Shown here: one piece after another, positions 36,631-46,113 of the stretch | How positions within the stretch are numbered: position 1 is the stretch's first letter | Layout of the letters: the number at the start of each line of letters is the position of its first letter | Source: Salifodinibacter halophilus | GTDB lineage: Bacteria > Pseudomonadota > Gammaproteobacteria > Nevskiales > Salinisphaeraceae | Length of the DNA: 64,000 nucleotides | Direction: 5' to 3' | NCBI GenBank assembly: GCA_012999515.1 | Contig: JABEEB010000001.1 | Coordinates: forward strand, 434,001 to 498,000 | Notes under the pieces: model-generated | Seen by the model: the letters and a program-made list of their open reading frames with translations, nothing else | Told to the model about the DNA's origin: nothing | Databases searched by the model: none | Translations under genes and position numbers: made by a program

Positions 36631-37256
36631 TTGGTCAACTCCGGGGCAAGGTTGTCGCCAAAAAACCGCCCCAGATCGTCATCGACGTCGGCGGTGTCGG
36701 TTACGAGGTGCAGGTGCCGATGTCCACGCTGGCGGCGTTGCCGACTGGCGACACCGAAACGACGCTATTGACCCAGCTGATTGTGCGCGACGACGCATTA
36801 GTGCTCTACGGCTTTATGACTGACGACGAACGCGGCCTGTTCCAAGAGCTGACACGCGTTTCCGGCGTTGGGCCAAAAATGGCGCTGACGATTTTATCGG
36901 GCATGAATCCGGCCGATTTTGTCGCTACTGTCGATGCTGACGATAGCGACCGCCTGACCGGTTTGCCCGGTGTTGGTAAAAAGACCGCGGCGCGCCTGGT
37001 TGTGGAAATGCGCGACCGGCTTGCGGCGAGTAATTTGGCGTTGAGTACGCCACAAACGGCGGTGACCGGAAGCACACGTGCGGACTCGGCGCCCAGTAGT
37101 CGGACCGAGGCACGCGATGCGCTGGTCGCGCTTGGCTATAAATCCAGCGAAGCGGAACGGCTGCTGGCCGGCGCGGCTGACGAAGACGAAACAGCCGATG
37201 AAACGGTTGACGCCGAAACCTTGATACGCCGCGCACTCAAGCGCGCCGTGCGCTGA
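36627..37256 (+). CDS. ruvA: Holliday-junction DNA helicase subunit RuvA
   Basis: 209 residues; tetrameric junction-binding partner of Ruv[11 protein letters not shown] starts the OB domain; two helix-hairpin-helix motifs are seen as [13 protein letters not shown] and [16 protein letters not shown]; the C-terminal domain III ([20 protein letters not shown]) contacts RuvB. The ATG overlaps the ruvC stop by four bases. Confidence 0.97.
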   Translation: MIGQLRGKVVAKKPPQIVIDVGGVGYEVQVPMSTLAALPTGDTETTLLTQLIVRDDALVLYGFMTDDERGLFQELTRVSGVGPKMALTILSGMNPADFVATVDADDSDRLTGLPGVGKKTAARLVVEMRDRLAASNLALSTPQTAVTGSTRADSAPSSRTEARDALVALGYKSSEAERLLAGAADEDETADETVDAETLIRRALKRAVR

Positions 37257-37332
37257 TGCGTTCGGTCGCACGGGAACTATCGGCTTACACTTCGAGTCAG
37301 TCGATACAGCAACAACAACATTATGGCCGTCG

Positions 37333-38376
37333 ATGACTGACGACCGGGCGATCGATGCCCACGCTAAAACCGAAGACAGTGCCGGCGACCGCGCCTTGCG
37401 TCCGGCCGGCTTGGCGGATTATATCGGCCAGTCCGATGTGCGCGAGCAACTCGAAATTTTCGTGGCTGCGGCGCGTTCACGCGCCGAGTCACTCGATCAT
37501 GTGCTGATTTTTGGCCCGCCGGGGTTGGGCAAGACCTCACTGGCGCACGTGTTGGCTGCCGAAATGGGTGTTGGGTTTCGCCAAACCTCTGGACCGGTGC
37601 TCGAAAAACCGGGCGATTTGGCCGCGCTTTTGACTAATCTCGAGTCCAACGATGTGTTGTTCATTGACGAGATTCACCGTCTGCCGTCAGTGGTCGAAGA
37701 GGTGCTGTATCCCGCGCTCGAGGACTATCAAATAGACATCGTGATCGGCGAAGGGCCAGCCGCACGCTCGGTTAAACTCGATCTGCCGGCGTTTACGCTG
37801 GTGGGGGCAACCACCCGGGCAGGTGCGCTGACCTCGCCGCTGCGCGATCGGTTTGGCATCGTTAATCGCCTACGTTTCTACGAACCGGATGAGATGACCG
37901 CTATCGTTCATCGCTCCGCGAGGATTCTGGGCGTGAATATCGCCGATGATGGCGCCGATGAACTGGCCCGACGGGCCCGCGGCACACCGCGCATCGCCAA
38001 TCGGCTGTTACGCCGCGTGCGCGATTTCGCCGAAGTCAAAAGCGATGGCCGCGTGACGGCGACCATTGCCAGCCAAGCCATGGATTTGCTCGCCGTCGAC
38101 CAAAATGGTTTCGACGTGATGGATCGCACAGTGCTAACGATGTTGATCGACAAGTTTGACGGCGGCCCGGTCGGGATCGATAGCCTGGCTGCGGCTATTG
38201 GCGAATCGCGGGAAACTATCGAGGATGTTGTCGAGCCGTATTTGATCCAGCAAGGCTTTATCATGCGCACGCCGCGCGGCCGTCAGGCAACCCGGACCGC
38301 TTACACCGAAACGGGGCGTGTACCGCCACCGCGGACCGAGGATGCGGCGACCGAGCGCGATCTGTTCAACCGTTGA
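37333..38376 (+). CDS. ruvB: Holliday-junction branch-migration ATPase RuvB
   Basis: 347 residues. AAA+ ATPase with Walker [13 protein letters not shown], Walker [10 protein letters not shown], sensor 1 GATTRAG and the arginine-finger segment LRDRFG; a winged helix ends the protein ([15 protein letters not shown]). The gap to ruvA is 76 bases with no visible terminator. Confidence 0.97.
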   Translation: MTDDRAIDAHAKTEDSAGDRALRPAGLADYIGQSDVREQLEIFVAAARSRAESLDHVLIFGPPGLGKTSLAHVLAAEMGVGFRQTSGPVLEKPGDLAALLTNLESNDVLFIDEIHRLPSVVEEVLYPALEDYQIDIVIGEGPAARSVKLDLPAFTLVGATTRAGALTSPLRDRFGIVNRLRFYEPDEMTAIVHRSARILGVNIADDGADELARRARGTPRIANRLLRRVRDFAEVKSDGRVTATIASQAMDLLAVDQNGFDVMDRTVLTMLIDKFDGGPVGIDSLAAAIGESRETIEDVVEPYLIQQGFIMRTPRGRQATRTAYTETGRVPPPRTEDAATERDLFNR

Positions 38377-38780
38377 TGAGTGACGTGGCTTCCCAAAACC
38401 GACTCAACGTACGTGTTTATTACGAAGACACCGATGCCAGTGGGGTGGTCTATCATGCCAACTACCTCAAGTATTTCGAACGTGGCCGCACTGAATGGCT
38501 GTCGGATGCTGGCTATGATCATCGCCAGTTGGCGGAGTCGCAGGGGTTGGGTTTTACGCTGGCGCGCCTACGTATTGATTATCGGCGCCCGGCACGCCTC
38601 GACGACCGGCTGTGTGTCGTGACGTCTATCGCTGATCACGGCCGGGCACGGATTGATTTCGACCAGCGCGTGTTTTGCGGCGAGCACGAGCTGGTCACGG
38701 CGAGTGCGCGGGTGGCGTGTATCGAGCTGACCGAGTTCAAGCCGCAGGCATTGCCGGCCGACCTTATACAAGGAGTCTGA
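38376..38780 (+). CDS. ybgC: Tol-Pal-associated acyl-CoA thioesterase YbgC
   Basis: 134 residues; hot-dog fold 4HBT thioesterase. RVYYEDTDASGVVYHANYLKY holds the catalytic Asp. The ATG at 38376 overlaps the ruvB stop by one base; the preceding TTG is in frame but less likely. It is the first gene of the tol operon and abuts tolQ directly. Confidence 0.95.
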   Translation: MSDVASQNRLNVRVYYEDTDASGVVYHANYLKYFERGRTEWLSDAGYDHRQLAESQGLGFTLARLRIDYRRPARLDDRLCVVTSIADHGRARIDFDQRVFCGEHELVTASARVACIELTEFKPQALPADLIQGV

Positions 38781-39476
38781 ATGGAAGTCGCGACTGATTT
38801 TTCGGTCTGGGGTTTGATTGTCCAGGCCAGTGTTTTCGTCAAACTGATTCTATTGATCTTGCTGACCGCCTCGGTTGCGTCTTGGGTCGTTATATTCTCG
38901 AAACGCCGGACCATTAAGCTGGCGATCGACGAAATGGAAGATTTCGAGGACCGTTTTTGGACGGGCGGAAATATCAAAGATATTTATGCCGAAACCATGG
39001 CGGAAAACGATCAGCCGCAAGGGATGTCCGCGCTGTTCAAGGTTGGTTACGAGCAGTTGTCACGCCAACGAAACGCACAGGACGTGCTGCCCGCTGACAT
39101 TGTGTCGTCGGTGCAACGTGCCATGCGGGTGACTCTGTCGCGCGAAATGCAGCGTTTCGAGTCGGGGGTGGCGATGTTAGCGACGGTTGGCTCGGTCAGC
39201 CCCTACGTCGGCCTGTTCGGTACGGTCTGGGGAATCATTAGCGCTTTCAACGGTCTCAGTGAGATGGAGCGCGCGAGCTTGTCGATGGTCGCCCCGGGGA
39301 TTTCCGAAGCGCTCGTGGCCACCGCGATGGGATTGTTCGCGGCTATTCCGGCAGTTGTGGCCTACAACTATTTGACCAATCGACTGGAATATCTGGAAAA
39401 CCGGCTCGAGACCTTCACCGAGGAAATGACGGGGATCGTCGAGCGCGGTCTCAACGTCCAGCGGACTCGGGAATGA
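38781..39476 (+). CDS. tolQ: Tol-Pal motor subunit TolQ
   Basis: 231 residues, MotA/ExbB family. The first TM is near residues 17-38 and the conserved TM2-TM3 block is VGSVSPYVGLFGTVWGIISAF and ALVATAMGLFAAIPAVVAYN. With TolR it forms the proton channel that drives TolA and outer-membrane constriction. It starts immediately after the ybgC stop. Confidence 0.97.
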   Translation: MEVATDFSVWGLIVQASVFVKLILLILLTASVASWVVIFSKRRTIKLAIDEMEDFEDRFWTGGNIKDIYAETMAENDQPQGMSALFKVGYEQLSRQRNAQDVLPADIVSSVQRAMRVTLSREMQRFESGVAMLATVGSVSPYVGLFGTVWGIISAFNGLSEMERASLSMVAPGISEALVATAMGLFAAIPAVVAYNYLTNRLEYLENRLETFTEEMTGIVERGLNVQRTRE

Positions 39477-39542
39477 CTCAAACCAATCTCGATAAGTCGA
39501 TATGCGCAGTGCCGCTCGACGCAGACCAATACGTGAATTGAT

Positions 39543-40022
39543 ATGACGGTTCGCACGCGTCGCAAACGCCGCCTAGCCGCTGAAATTAATGTCGTACCCT
39601 ATATCGACGTAATGCTGGTGCTGTTGATCATTTTCATGGTTACGGCGCCAATGCTGAAAACGGGTGTCGATGTCAGCCTGCCGAAGGCTGATGCCAAGCC
39701 GATGAAAAACGATAATAATGCGAAGCCAATTATCGTGACGGTTAAAAAGGGTGGCCGGCTCTATTTGAATGTGGCACCGAATCCGGAAAAGCCGGTCTCA
39801 CCCGGTAAGCTAAAGCATATCGCTCGGCAGGAGATTGCTAACCATCCGAAGGCCCCGGTCTCGGTTAAGGGTGACGGTAAAGGTCAGTACGGCAACGTCG
39901 TACGCGCTATGACGTTGTTGCAGAAAGCCGGTGCTTCGGATATCGGCCTGCAGACCGATAACGTCGAGCCGCAGCAAGAATCCACCGGCGACAACACTCA
40001 GAAGACTAGCGATACCGGTTGA
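39543..40022 (+). CDS. tolR: Tol-Pal motor subunit TolR
   Basis: 159 residues, ExbD family. INVVPYIDVMLVLLIIFMV contains the single TM with the proton-carrying Asp. The periplasmic part ends in an Asn/Gln/Ser-rich tail. It follows tolQ by 66 bases, a longer gap than in E. coli, and overlaps tolA by one base. Confidence 0.96.
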   Translation: MTVRTRRKRRLAAEINVVPYIDVMLVLLIIFMVTAPMLKTGVDVSLPKADAKPMKNDNNAKPIIVTVKKGGRLYLNVAPNPEKPVSPGKLKHIARQEIANHPKAPVSVKGDGKGQYGNVVRAMTLLQKAGASDIGLQTDNVEPQQESTGDNTQKTSDTG

Positions 40023-41020
40023 TGTGGCGTTATCTGATCCGTAACTGGCGCGCCGTGCTCTTCGCTATCGGCGTTCACGTATTACTTGGCCTGCTGATCT
40101 TTTTCGGCGTGCGATACAACACGCAGCCGTCACCGAAGTCAGGCGGCAAGCAGCCCGAGATCGTGCAGGCGCAGCTGAAACAATCGCAGCCGGATCAGAC
40201 AAAGCCGAAACAGTCCAAGCCCGAAGAGTCGGATAAAAAGTCGAATTCGACGGCTGACAAAGAGACTGAGCAAAAAGAACCGGCGAAGGCCGATAAAGAA
40301 GACGCCGATAAGGCCCAAGCTACCGAGGCTAAAAAGCAAAAAGCCGCCGAAGCTAAAGCCAAAGCCAAAGCCGAGGCCGAAAAGAAAAAACGTCAGGAAG
40401 AAAAACGTAAGGCTCGGCAAAAAGAGCTGGAAAAAGCTCGAGCCAAGAAAAAAGCGGCCGAAAAAGCTCGGAAAAAAGCTGAACAAAAGAAAAAAGCAGC
40501 CGCAAAGAAAGCACGCGAACAGGCTGAAGCGCGTCGGAAAGCACGTGAAAAGGCACAGCGTGAAGCTGAGAAAAAACGCGCTCAGCGCGAAAAGCGGAAA
40601 AAGGAGCAAGCCGCCAAAGACAAAGCCAGGCGTGAGTCGGCCCTTAAGGACCAATTAAAACGCGCTGAACAACAGCAAGAGACCCAGAGTAAGTTAGAAA
40701 AGCAATTAAAGCAGGAACAACAAGCCCGACAAGCGAGTCGGCAATCGGATGCCAGACAGCGCTATAAACAATCGATCAAGCAGCGTGTGGAAAACAACTG
40801 GATCAAGCCGCCCGATGCCGATAACGTATCGTGCAAGGTACGAGTCAAACAGTTGCCAAGCGGCCAGATAACGAGTAAAAAAATCGTGACAAGTTGTGGC
40901 AGTTCGGCGGCCAACCGGTCGGTCAAGCGCGCCATCGAGCGGTCAAGTCCGCTGCCGTCACCGCCGTCTCAGAACCTATTTGAGCCCGAGATCAATTTCA
41001 CATTCGCGCCGAATCAATGA
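40022..41020 (+). CDS. tolA: Cell-envelope integrity protein TolA
   Basis: 332 residues. One N-terminal TM (about residues 12-33), then a long helical stalk rich in Lys, Ala, Glu and Arg (about 60-250), then a globular C-terminal domain with the two conserved cysteines (NVSCKVRV and VTSCGSS). It spans the periplasm to reach TolB and Pal. The ATG at 40022 overlaps the tolR stop. The stalk is strongly biased to AAA and GCx codons. Confidence 0.95.
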   Translation: MWRYLIRNWRAVLFAIGVHVLLGLLIFFGVRYNTQPSPKSGGKQPEIVQAQLKQSQPDQTKPKQSKPEESDKKSNSTADKETEQKEPAKADKEDADKAQATEAKKQKAAEAKAKAKAEAEKKKRQEEKRKARQKELEKARAKKKAAEKARKKAEQKKKAAAKKAREQAEARRKAREKAQREAEKKRAQREKRKKEQAAKDKARRESALKDQLKRAEQQQETQSKLEKQLKQEQQARQASRQSDARQRYKQSIKQRVENNWIKPPDADNVSCKVRVKQLPSGQITSKKIVTSCGSSAANRSVKRAIERSSPLPSPPSQNLFEPEINFTFAPNQ

Positions 41021-42327
41021 GTCGACCCTTGAATATACGTTTTACCGCCGTTGCGACAGCACTGGCTAGCGCCATGATGAGCTCAGCCGCCAGCGCGGCG
41101 CTGTCGGTCAATATCACTAAAAGCTCGGATCAGGCGATCCCGATCGCCGTGGTGCCGTTTAAGCAATCGGCGGGCAACACGTCGACCAATATCGCCAAGG
41201 TCCTCCGCGAGGATCTGTCATCCACCGGGCTGTTCAAGGCGATTCCGAAGACTAAAATGCCGGCGCAGCCTCATGCCGTTTCTGCGGTCGATTACGAGGC
41301 TTGGCAAAAAGCTTCGATCGATAACCTCGTGCTGGGCGACTTGGCACAGGCTGGCGGTGGCGACTACCAGCTCCGACTTCACCTAGTGTCGGCGGCTGCG
41401 AAAAATACAATGGCCGGTTGGCAAATCAAGGCTGGGGCTGGCGGCCTGCGTAATGCCGCCCACGTGGGTGCGAATCTCATTTATAAAGAGTTGCTGGGCA
41501 CGCCTGGCTATTTCCAATCGCAGCTCGCGTACGTCACGGTCAGCAATGAGAATGGCAACCGCCGTTACAGACTGATGGTGTCTGACTACGACGGCCATAA
41601 TCCGTCGGCGGTGTTCACGTCGTCGACCCCGATCATGTCACCGGCGTTTTCGCCGAACGGCAAGAAGCTGGCGTATGTGGCATTCGACATGCAAAAGGGC
41701 CGCAGCAGCTTGCGGGTTCAGAATCTGGCGACTGGCAAAATCCGCACCGTGTCATCGCGCCCCGGGATCAACGGCGCGCCGGCGTGGTCGCCGGACGGCT
41801 CGAAATTGGCTATTACGCTGTCCAAAAGCGGCGGTCCGGATATCTACATCTACGATCTGAATAGCAGCAATCTGCGTCGACTCACCCATACCGGTGGTAT
41901 CGACACCGAGCCGACCTGGTCATCGGACGGCAAACAGATTGCGTTCACGTCGAATCGCGGTGGCCAGCCTCAGATCTATCGGATCAGCACCCAAGGCGGC
42001 GATGCAACGCGTATAACCTACGATGGCACCAGCAGCCAGAGTCCGGTTTACGGGCCGAACGGTAAGCGTATGGCGTTTGTGCGACAAAGCAAAGGTAAAG
42101 GCTACCGTGTTGCTATTCGCAACCTGAGCAATCAGCACACTCGGATTATCAGCGAGGGGTCGCTCGATGAACGGCCGGGTTTCGCGCCCAACGGTCAGGC
42201 TGTTATCTACGATGCACAAACGGGTGAGCACTCGCTTGTCATCGCCTCGGTTAAAGGCGATACAAAAACACGACTATCGCAACAGGGCCAAGTTCAAGAC
42301 CCTGCGTGGGGCGCTTCGGGGCCCTAG
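41017..42327 (+). CDS. tolB: Tol-Pal periplasmic beta-propeller TolB
   Basis: 436 residues with a signal peptide (ATALASAMMSSAASA) and an N-terminal domain that meets TolA. The six-bladed propeller has the WD40-like repeats SPAFSPNGKKLAYVAF, APAWSPDGSKLAITLS, EPTWSSDGKQIAFTSN and SPVYGPNGKRMAFV. It binds Pal. The start overlaps the tolA stop by four bases. Confidence 0.96.
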   Translation: MSRPLNIRFTAVATALASAMMSSAASAALSVNITKSSDQAIPIAVVPFKQSAGNTSTNIAKVLREDLSSTGLFKAIPKTKMPAQPHAVSAVDYEAWQKASIDNLVLGDLAQAGGGDYQLRLHLVSAAAKNTMAGWQIKAGAGGLRNAAHVGANLIYKELLGTPGYFQSQLAYVTVSNENGNRRYRLMVSDYDGHNPSAVFTSSTPIMSPAFSPNGKKLAYVAFDMQKGRSSLRVQNLATGKIRTVSSRPGINGAPAWSPDGSKLAITLSKSGGPDIYIYDLNSSNLRRLTHTGGIDTEPTWSSDGKQIAFTSNRGGQPQIYRISTQGGDATRITYDGTSSQSPVYGPNGKRMAFVRQSKGKGYRVAIRNLSNQHTRIISEGSLDERPGFAPNGQAVIYDAQTGEHSLVIASVKGDTKTRLSQQGQVQDPAWGASGP

Positions 42328-42381
42328 GCAAGGGCTTAATGCGATACGATTTGTACCAATTCAATGACAGCAAGGACGACT

Positions 42382-42987
42382 ATGCAAAGCATTCTCGGAT
42401 ATGAAAAAAAGCAGGGCACAACAGTGCTCAAAACTGGTTTGGTTGCAGCCGCAATCACAGCGTTGGCGGGTTGTGCCTCCGGGGGTGGCCCTGGCCCAAG
42501 CGGTGGCGCCGATCAGAATCCGGCCGGCAGTGGCCAGGCGGCATCCGGTCAATCACACGCTCAAGGCCAAGGAGATAAAACCGTTGCGCGCGGACTGCGT
42601 GGTATCCCGTCGGAAGATCGCGCCAAGTTCAAAGACCCCGACAGTCCGTTGTCCACCCGTACCCTTTACTTCAAGTTTGACAGAAGCAGCGTGAAGTCGA
42701 AGTATGCCAAAGTGATTCGGGCACACGCCCAGTATTTGGCGAAACACCCGGAAGTGCATATGCGAGTGGAAGGCCACACCGATCCACGTGGCACGCGTGA
42801 ATACAATATTGCACTTGGCTCGCGCCGCGCCAAATCGGTCACACAAGCGCTGACGATGTCCAATGCGAAATCGAGCCAGATTTCGACGCTGTCATTCGGC
42901 GAGGAACGACCGGCGGTTATGGGCGACACCAAGTCGGACTATGCCAAAGACCGGCGCGTTGTTCTTGTTTACACCAATAATCAATAA
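42382..42987 (+). CDS. pal: Peptidoglycan-associated lipoprotein Pal
   Basis: About 201 residues from ATG 42382, which lies seven bases after AAGGA; ATG 42364 in the same frame is less well placed. The signal peptide ends in lipobox LAGC, a Gly/Gln-rich linker follows, and the OmpA-like domain has TLYFKFDRSSV, RVEGHTDPRGTREYNIALG (diaminopimelate-binding Asp and Arg) and the C-terminal KDRRVVLVY. Confidence 0.96.
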   Translation: MQSILGYEKKQGTTVLKTGLVAAAITALAGCASGGGPGPSGGADQNPAGSGQAASGQSHAQGQGDKTVARGLRGIPSEDRAKFKDPDSPLSTRTLYFKFDRSSVKSKYAKVIRAHAQYLAKHPEVHMRVEGHTDPRGTREYNIALGSRRAKSVTQALTMSNAKSSQISTLSFGEERPAVMGDTKSDYAKDRRVVLVYTNNQ

Positions 42988-42996
42988 GCATTGACC

Positions 42997-43806
42997 ATGT
43001 CGGCGCTTCGATTGACGACTCGGCCCGCGCTGCTGCTGGTTAGCGCATTAGTGATTGGTGTCTCGCCTGCAATCAATGCCGCGGAGTCGTCCGGTGCGGA
43101 CGGCTCCGATAGCGGTGCAAATGTGCTATCGCTTCACTTCAAAATCGAGAAGCTTGAAGCGCGGATCCGGCGGATGCAGGGTGAAATCGATACGCTAAAA
43201 CACCGGCTGGCCCAGAATCGTGAGCTGCAAAAAAAGAACTACGAAGCGCTGAGCAAGCGTGTCAGTGGTGGTGGCGATGATGAGGCTGGGCAGGGCGCCG
43301 AAGCTGAGTCGGGTATGTCGCAATCGGCCGAAGACTCGGCGGAAGCTAAAGCCAGCGGCAAGGATGACACTGCGCAGAAGTCAGCGAGCGAGAACTCAAG
43401 CGGGCAAGAGCAGGCATCGTCTTCGAGTGAGTCGCAACATGCACAGTATATGGATGCGTTTAACACACTCAAAGATGGCGATTACAGCAAGGCCGCTGCC
43501 GGGTTCCAGCAGTTTGCGAAAAAACATCCTGATACCGGACTGACCGATAACGCTTACTACTGGCGTGGTGAAGCGCTGTATGTTCAAAAGCAGTACGCCA
43601 AGGCGAAAAAAGCGTATAGCAAGGTCGTTAATAACTTTCCGAATTCGCCCAAAAAACCGAATGCGTTGTATAAGATTGCTTTGATTCAAATTCGAAGCGG
43701 GCAGCAGGATAATGCCAAGTCAACGCTGGACCGGGTTATCAAGAATTACGGTGACAGTCGTGCTGCCACGCTGGCGGACAAAAAACGTGAGGAACTCGGC
43801 TCCTGA
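42997..43806 (+). CDS. cpoB: Cell-division coordinator CpoB (YbgF)
   Basis: About 269 residues: signal peptide ending near NAAES, a coiled-coil trimerisation helix (LHFKIEKLEARIRRMQGEI), a Ser/Glu-rich linker and a C-terminal TPR domain (DAFNTLKDGDYSKAAAGFQQF, ALYVQKQYAKAKKAYSKVV). It links the Tol machine with septal peptidoglycan synthesis by PBP1B. TTG at 42991 is an alternative start. It is the last gene of the tol-pal set. Confidence 0.93.
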   Translation: MSALRLTTRPALLLVSALVIGVSPAINAAESSGADGSDSGANVLSLHFKIEKLEARIRRMQGEIDTLKHRLAQNRELQKKNYEALSKRVSGGGDDEAGQGAEAESGMSQSAEDSAEAKASGKDDTAQKSASENSSGQEQASSSSESQHAQYMDAFNTLKDGDYSKAAAGFQQFAKKHPDTGLTDNAYYWRGEALYVQKQYAKAKKAYSKVVNNFPNSPKKPNALYKIALIQIRSGQQDNAKSTLDRVIKNYGDSRAATLADKKREELGS

Positions 43807-44526
43807 ATGAATGAGGCCGAAGCCGAGGTGACTGACCAACTCGATACGACGCGCCTCGCTGGCGGCGAGGCGCGTAATGTCCGGCACGATAGTCTGCGCA
43901 TCACGGAAATATTTTGTTCACTGCAAGGTGAAGGTCGAGATGCGGGAGCGTTATCGACGTTCGTGCGGCTAACGGGATGCCCGTTGCGCTGCAGCTACTG
44001 TGATACGACATATGCGTTTCACGGGGGTGGCTGGCAATCGCTCGACGACATTCTTGCATCCTGCGACGACAATCGAGCCCCGTATGTGTGCGTGACAGGT
44101 GGTGAACCGCTGGCGCAGCCAAACACAGCGCGGCTCGTTGAACGGCTCTGTGACAATGGCTACCAAGTCAGCGTTGAAACCGCCGGTGCGCTCGATATTC
44201 GCCCAATCGATACACGCGCCTCCCGCGTTGTCGACATAAAAACGCCGGATTCGGGCGAAGCGAGCCGCAATCTGTCGAGCAATATCGCTGCATTGACGGA
44301 TAATGATCAACTAAAATTCGTGCTGTGCTCGCGCACCGACTACGAATGGGCACGCGACATGGTTGTTGGCCTCGAGCTTCCGCCTGGTTGTCCGGTGTGG
44401 TTCTCACCGGCTGCGGGCTGTCTCGATCCCGGTCAACTAGGCGACTGGATGGTTGCGGATCGGGTTCCCGCGAGGCTTCAATTGCAACTTCACAAACAAC
44501 TCTGGGGCGACAAACCGGGGCGTTGA
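43807..44526 (+). CDS. queE: 7-carboxy-7-deazaguanine synthase QueE
   Basis: 239 residues; radical-SAM enzyme of queuosine synthesis. The cluster motif is CPLRCSYC preceded by [21 protein letters not shown] follows. It begins directly after the cpoB stop, and queC starts one base after its own stop, so both belong to the same transcript as tol-pal. Confidence 0.95.
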   Translation: MNEAEAEVTDQLDTTRLAGGEARNVRHDSLRITEIFCSLQGEGRDAGALSTFVRLTGCPLRCSYCDTTYAFHGGGWQSLDDILASCDDNRAPYVCVTGGEPLAQPNTARLVERLCDNGYQVSVETAGALDIRPIDTRASRVVDIKTPDSGEASRNLSSNIAALTDNDQLKFVLCSRTDYEWARDMVVGLELPPGCPVWFSPAAGCLDPGQLGDWMVADRVPARLQLQLHKQLWGDKPGR

Positions 44527-44527
44527 T

Positions 44528-45226
44528 TTGACATTGTCAGTAGACGAAACATCGAAGCGCAGAGCGATTGTATTGTTGTCAGGCGGATTGGATTCGGCAA
44601 CCTGCCTGGCTATCGCCGCGAATGAAGGGTACGCGTGCACTGCGCTTAGCTTCGACTACGGCCAACGCTCGGATGTCGAAATCAGCGCCGCGCAAAGGTT
44701 GGCGAGTGCCTACAAGGCCGATCACCGCGTCGCTCACGTTGAACTTGACCAGATGGGCGGCTCGGCGCTTACGGATGCGGCGGTCGACGTGCCCGAATCT
44801 GAGTCTGACGGCATACCAGATACCTATGTACCGGCGCGCAATACGATCTTTCTGTCGATTGCGCTCGGTTGGGCTGAAATCATGGATGCAGAAGCCATTT
44901 TTATCGGTGTCAATGCAATCGATTACTCGGGATATCCCGATTGCCGGCCCGAATTCATCGATGCGTTTCAAAAAATGGCCGGATTGGCCACACGTGCCGG
45001 TGTCGAAGATGAGCAGACCATCACGATCCGTGCGCCGCTGTTACACGAAACCAAAGCGGGCATCATTGCCCGGGGGGTAGCGCTTCAGGTGGATTACGGC
45101 CAGACCGTGTCCTGCTATCAGGCAGACGCATATGGTCGCGCCTGTGGCCGGTGCGATGCCTGCCGCCTGCGGCATGCAGGCTTCGAACAGGCCGGCGTGG
45201 CAGATCCGACAATCTATGCAGCGTAA
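44528..45226 (+). CDS. queC: 7-cyano-7-deazaguanine synthase QueC
   Basis: About 232 residues; ATP-dependent conversion of CDG to preQ0. PP-loop [14 protein letters not shown] is at the N terminus and the zinc-binding [14 protein letters not shown] at the C terminus. No ATG or GTG occurs between the queE stop and the PP-loop, so TTG 44528 is the likely start (TTG 44534 is next). The frame is open backwards into queE from 44453. Confidence 0.94.
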   Translation: MTLSVDETSKRRAIVLLSGGLDSATCLAIAANEGYACTALSFDYGQRSDVEISAAQRLASAYKADHRVAHVELDQMGGSALTDAAVDVPESESDGIPDTYVPARNTIFLSIALGWAEIMDAEAIFIGVNAIDYSGYPDCRPEFIDAFQKMAGLATRAGVEDEQTITIRAPLLHETKAGIIARGVALQVDYGQTVSCYQADAYGRACGRCDACRLRHAGFEQAGVADPTIYAA

Positions 45227-45265
45227 AAAAGCCGATAGGGTGATGCGAAACCAGCTGCTCTTCGG

Positions 45266-45271
45266 TATACT
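45266..45271 (+). promoter_or_regulatory. Probable -10 box of the tRNA-Lys promoter
   Basis: TATACT lies 16 bases before the tRNA and is followed by a GC-rich discriminator (GTGCGCC), typical of stable-RNA promoters. No good -35 match is seen at the right distance (ATGCGA). Confidence 0.45.
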
Positions 45272-45287
45272 GTGCGCCGTCGCAGAC

Positions 45288-45363
45288 GGGCCGTTAGCTC
45301 AGTTGGTAGAGCAGTAGACTTTTAATCTATTGGTCGCTGGTTCGAACCCAGCACGGCCCACCA
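45288..45363 (+). tRNA. tRNA-Lys (TTT)
   Basis: 76 bases including encoded CCA. Acceptor GGGCCGU pairs with ACGGCCC; the D arm is AGCTCAGTTGGTAGAGC; anticodon loop CTTTTAA gives anticodon UUU; the T arm holds GGTTCGAACCC. The position after queC in the tol-que operon is common in gammaproteobacteria. Confidence 0.98.
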
Positions 45364-45383
45364 TAAAAACAGTAGCCTACTGT

Positions 45384-45407
45384 ACCCGACTAAGCGTCGG
45401 GTTTTTT
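45384..45407 (+). terminator. Rho-independent terminator after tRNA-Lys
   Basis: ACCCGAC (45384-45390) pairs with GTCGGGT (45396-45402) across TAAGC, followed by a T run. It closes the tRNA-Lys transcript. Confidence 0.9.
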
Positions 45408-45637
45408 GTGTCCGCAATTTGTCAGTGGTATGTCCATTACTTACTGAGCCCGCACGATCGCCATGCATGCGCCTAGAGCGTTACCAACACCCATCATCGT
45501 CAAGGTGAGGTGGTCGTGGGCTGATTCACTCCCAACAGCCGTGCTATGTGATGTGATGGGACGTGTTGGCTAAGATGATGCGAGTGAGTCGGCTATAAAT
45601 GTTCACAGCCGTTCGAAATAACTAGTTTGGAACTGTC

Positions 45638-45890
45638 GCCGAAATCGCCGACAAGGCGTCCAGCAAAGACATGCACCGATCCGAGTTGGAGCGGTGCGCG
45701 CAACCTTGACGACCTGCAGCGCCTAGTACAGTGTTGACGTAACGCGGCGTCGGCATCGGGTTCATCAATGGGAATCTGACGTGCACCGCGAGGCGTCACC
45801 GGTAGCCAATCGCAGGCTATCGGTGATGGGCGCGATCGCTGAATTCGAACGCGCACTGATCAGCGAAGCTTCAGAAAATATCCGAAAGAT
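45638..45890 (+). pseudogene. Decayed serine recombinase (resolvase/invertase) remnant
   Basis: Three conserved resolvase blocks survive in shifting frames. At about 45650 ADKASSKDMHRSELER matches the DKASGKD..RPELE region. It is followed directly by ARNLDDLQRLVQ, so about 20 codons between the two blocks, including the MDRL segment, are deleted. Next, LT-stop-RGVGIGFINGNLTCT has TAA where the family has Gln. After a frameshift, EASPVANRRLSVMGAIAEFERALISE ends it at about 45867. The N-terminal catalytic Ser region and the C-terminal helix-turn-helix are gone. It marks an old mobile element downstream of tRNA-Lys. Confidence 0.75.
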
Positions 45891-46113
45891 AAGTTTCCAT
45901 CATAAGCCTGCCACTAAGTAGAAAAATAAAATTGCAGCGATTGACCTAAAACTCGGATAGAGCCGGCCCAGTAGGCGGTGCTGTCCGTCAATGACGAAGT
46001 AGTAGTTGTGGTATTTACTCGAGTCCGCAGCTGACTTACGACGGACGCCTGTTTAATTCTGCGCCGTATTATATACAGATAAAAAACTCTAGCTCTTTAA
46101 AAGGTTCGTATCC
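45891..46113. other. Leader region of the phospholipase gene
   Basis: No open frame is credible here. The DNA becomes AT-rich toward the gene, with TATTAT/TATATA at 46067-46074 as a possible -10 and AAAAGG at 46099-46104 as ribosome-binding site nine bases before the ATG. No convincing -35 or Pho box was found. The stretch 45408-45637 before the pseudogene shows nothing I can name. Confidence 0.4.

Noticed and set aside
46021..46060. Possible Pho box before the phospholipase gene (CTGACTTACG)
   Set aside because: Only one weak half-site; the spacing of a real Pho box is not met.
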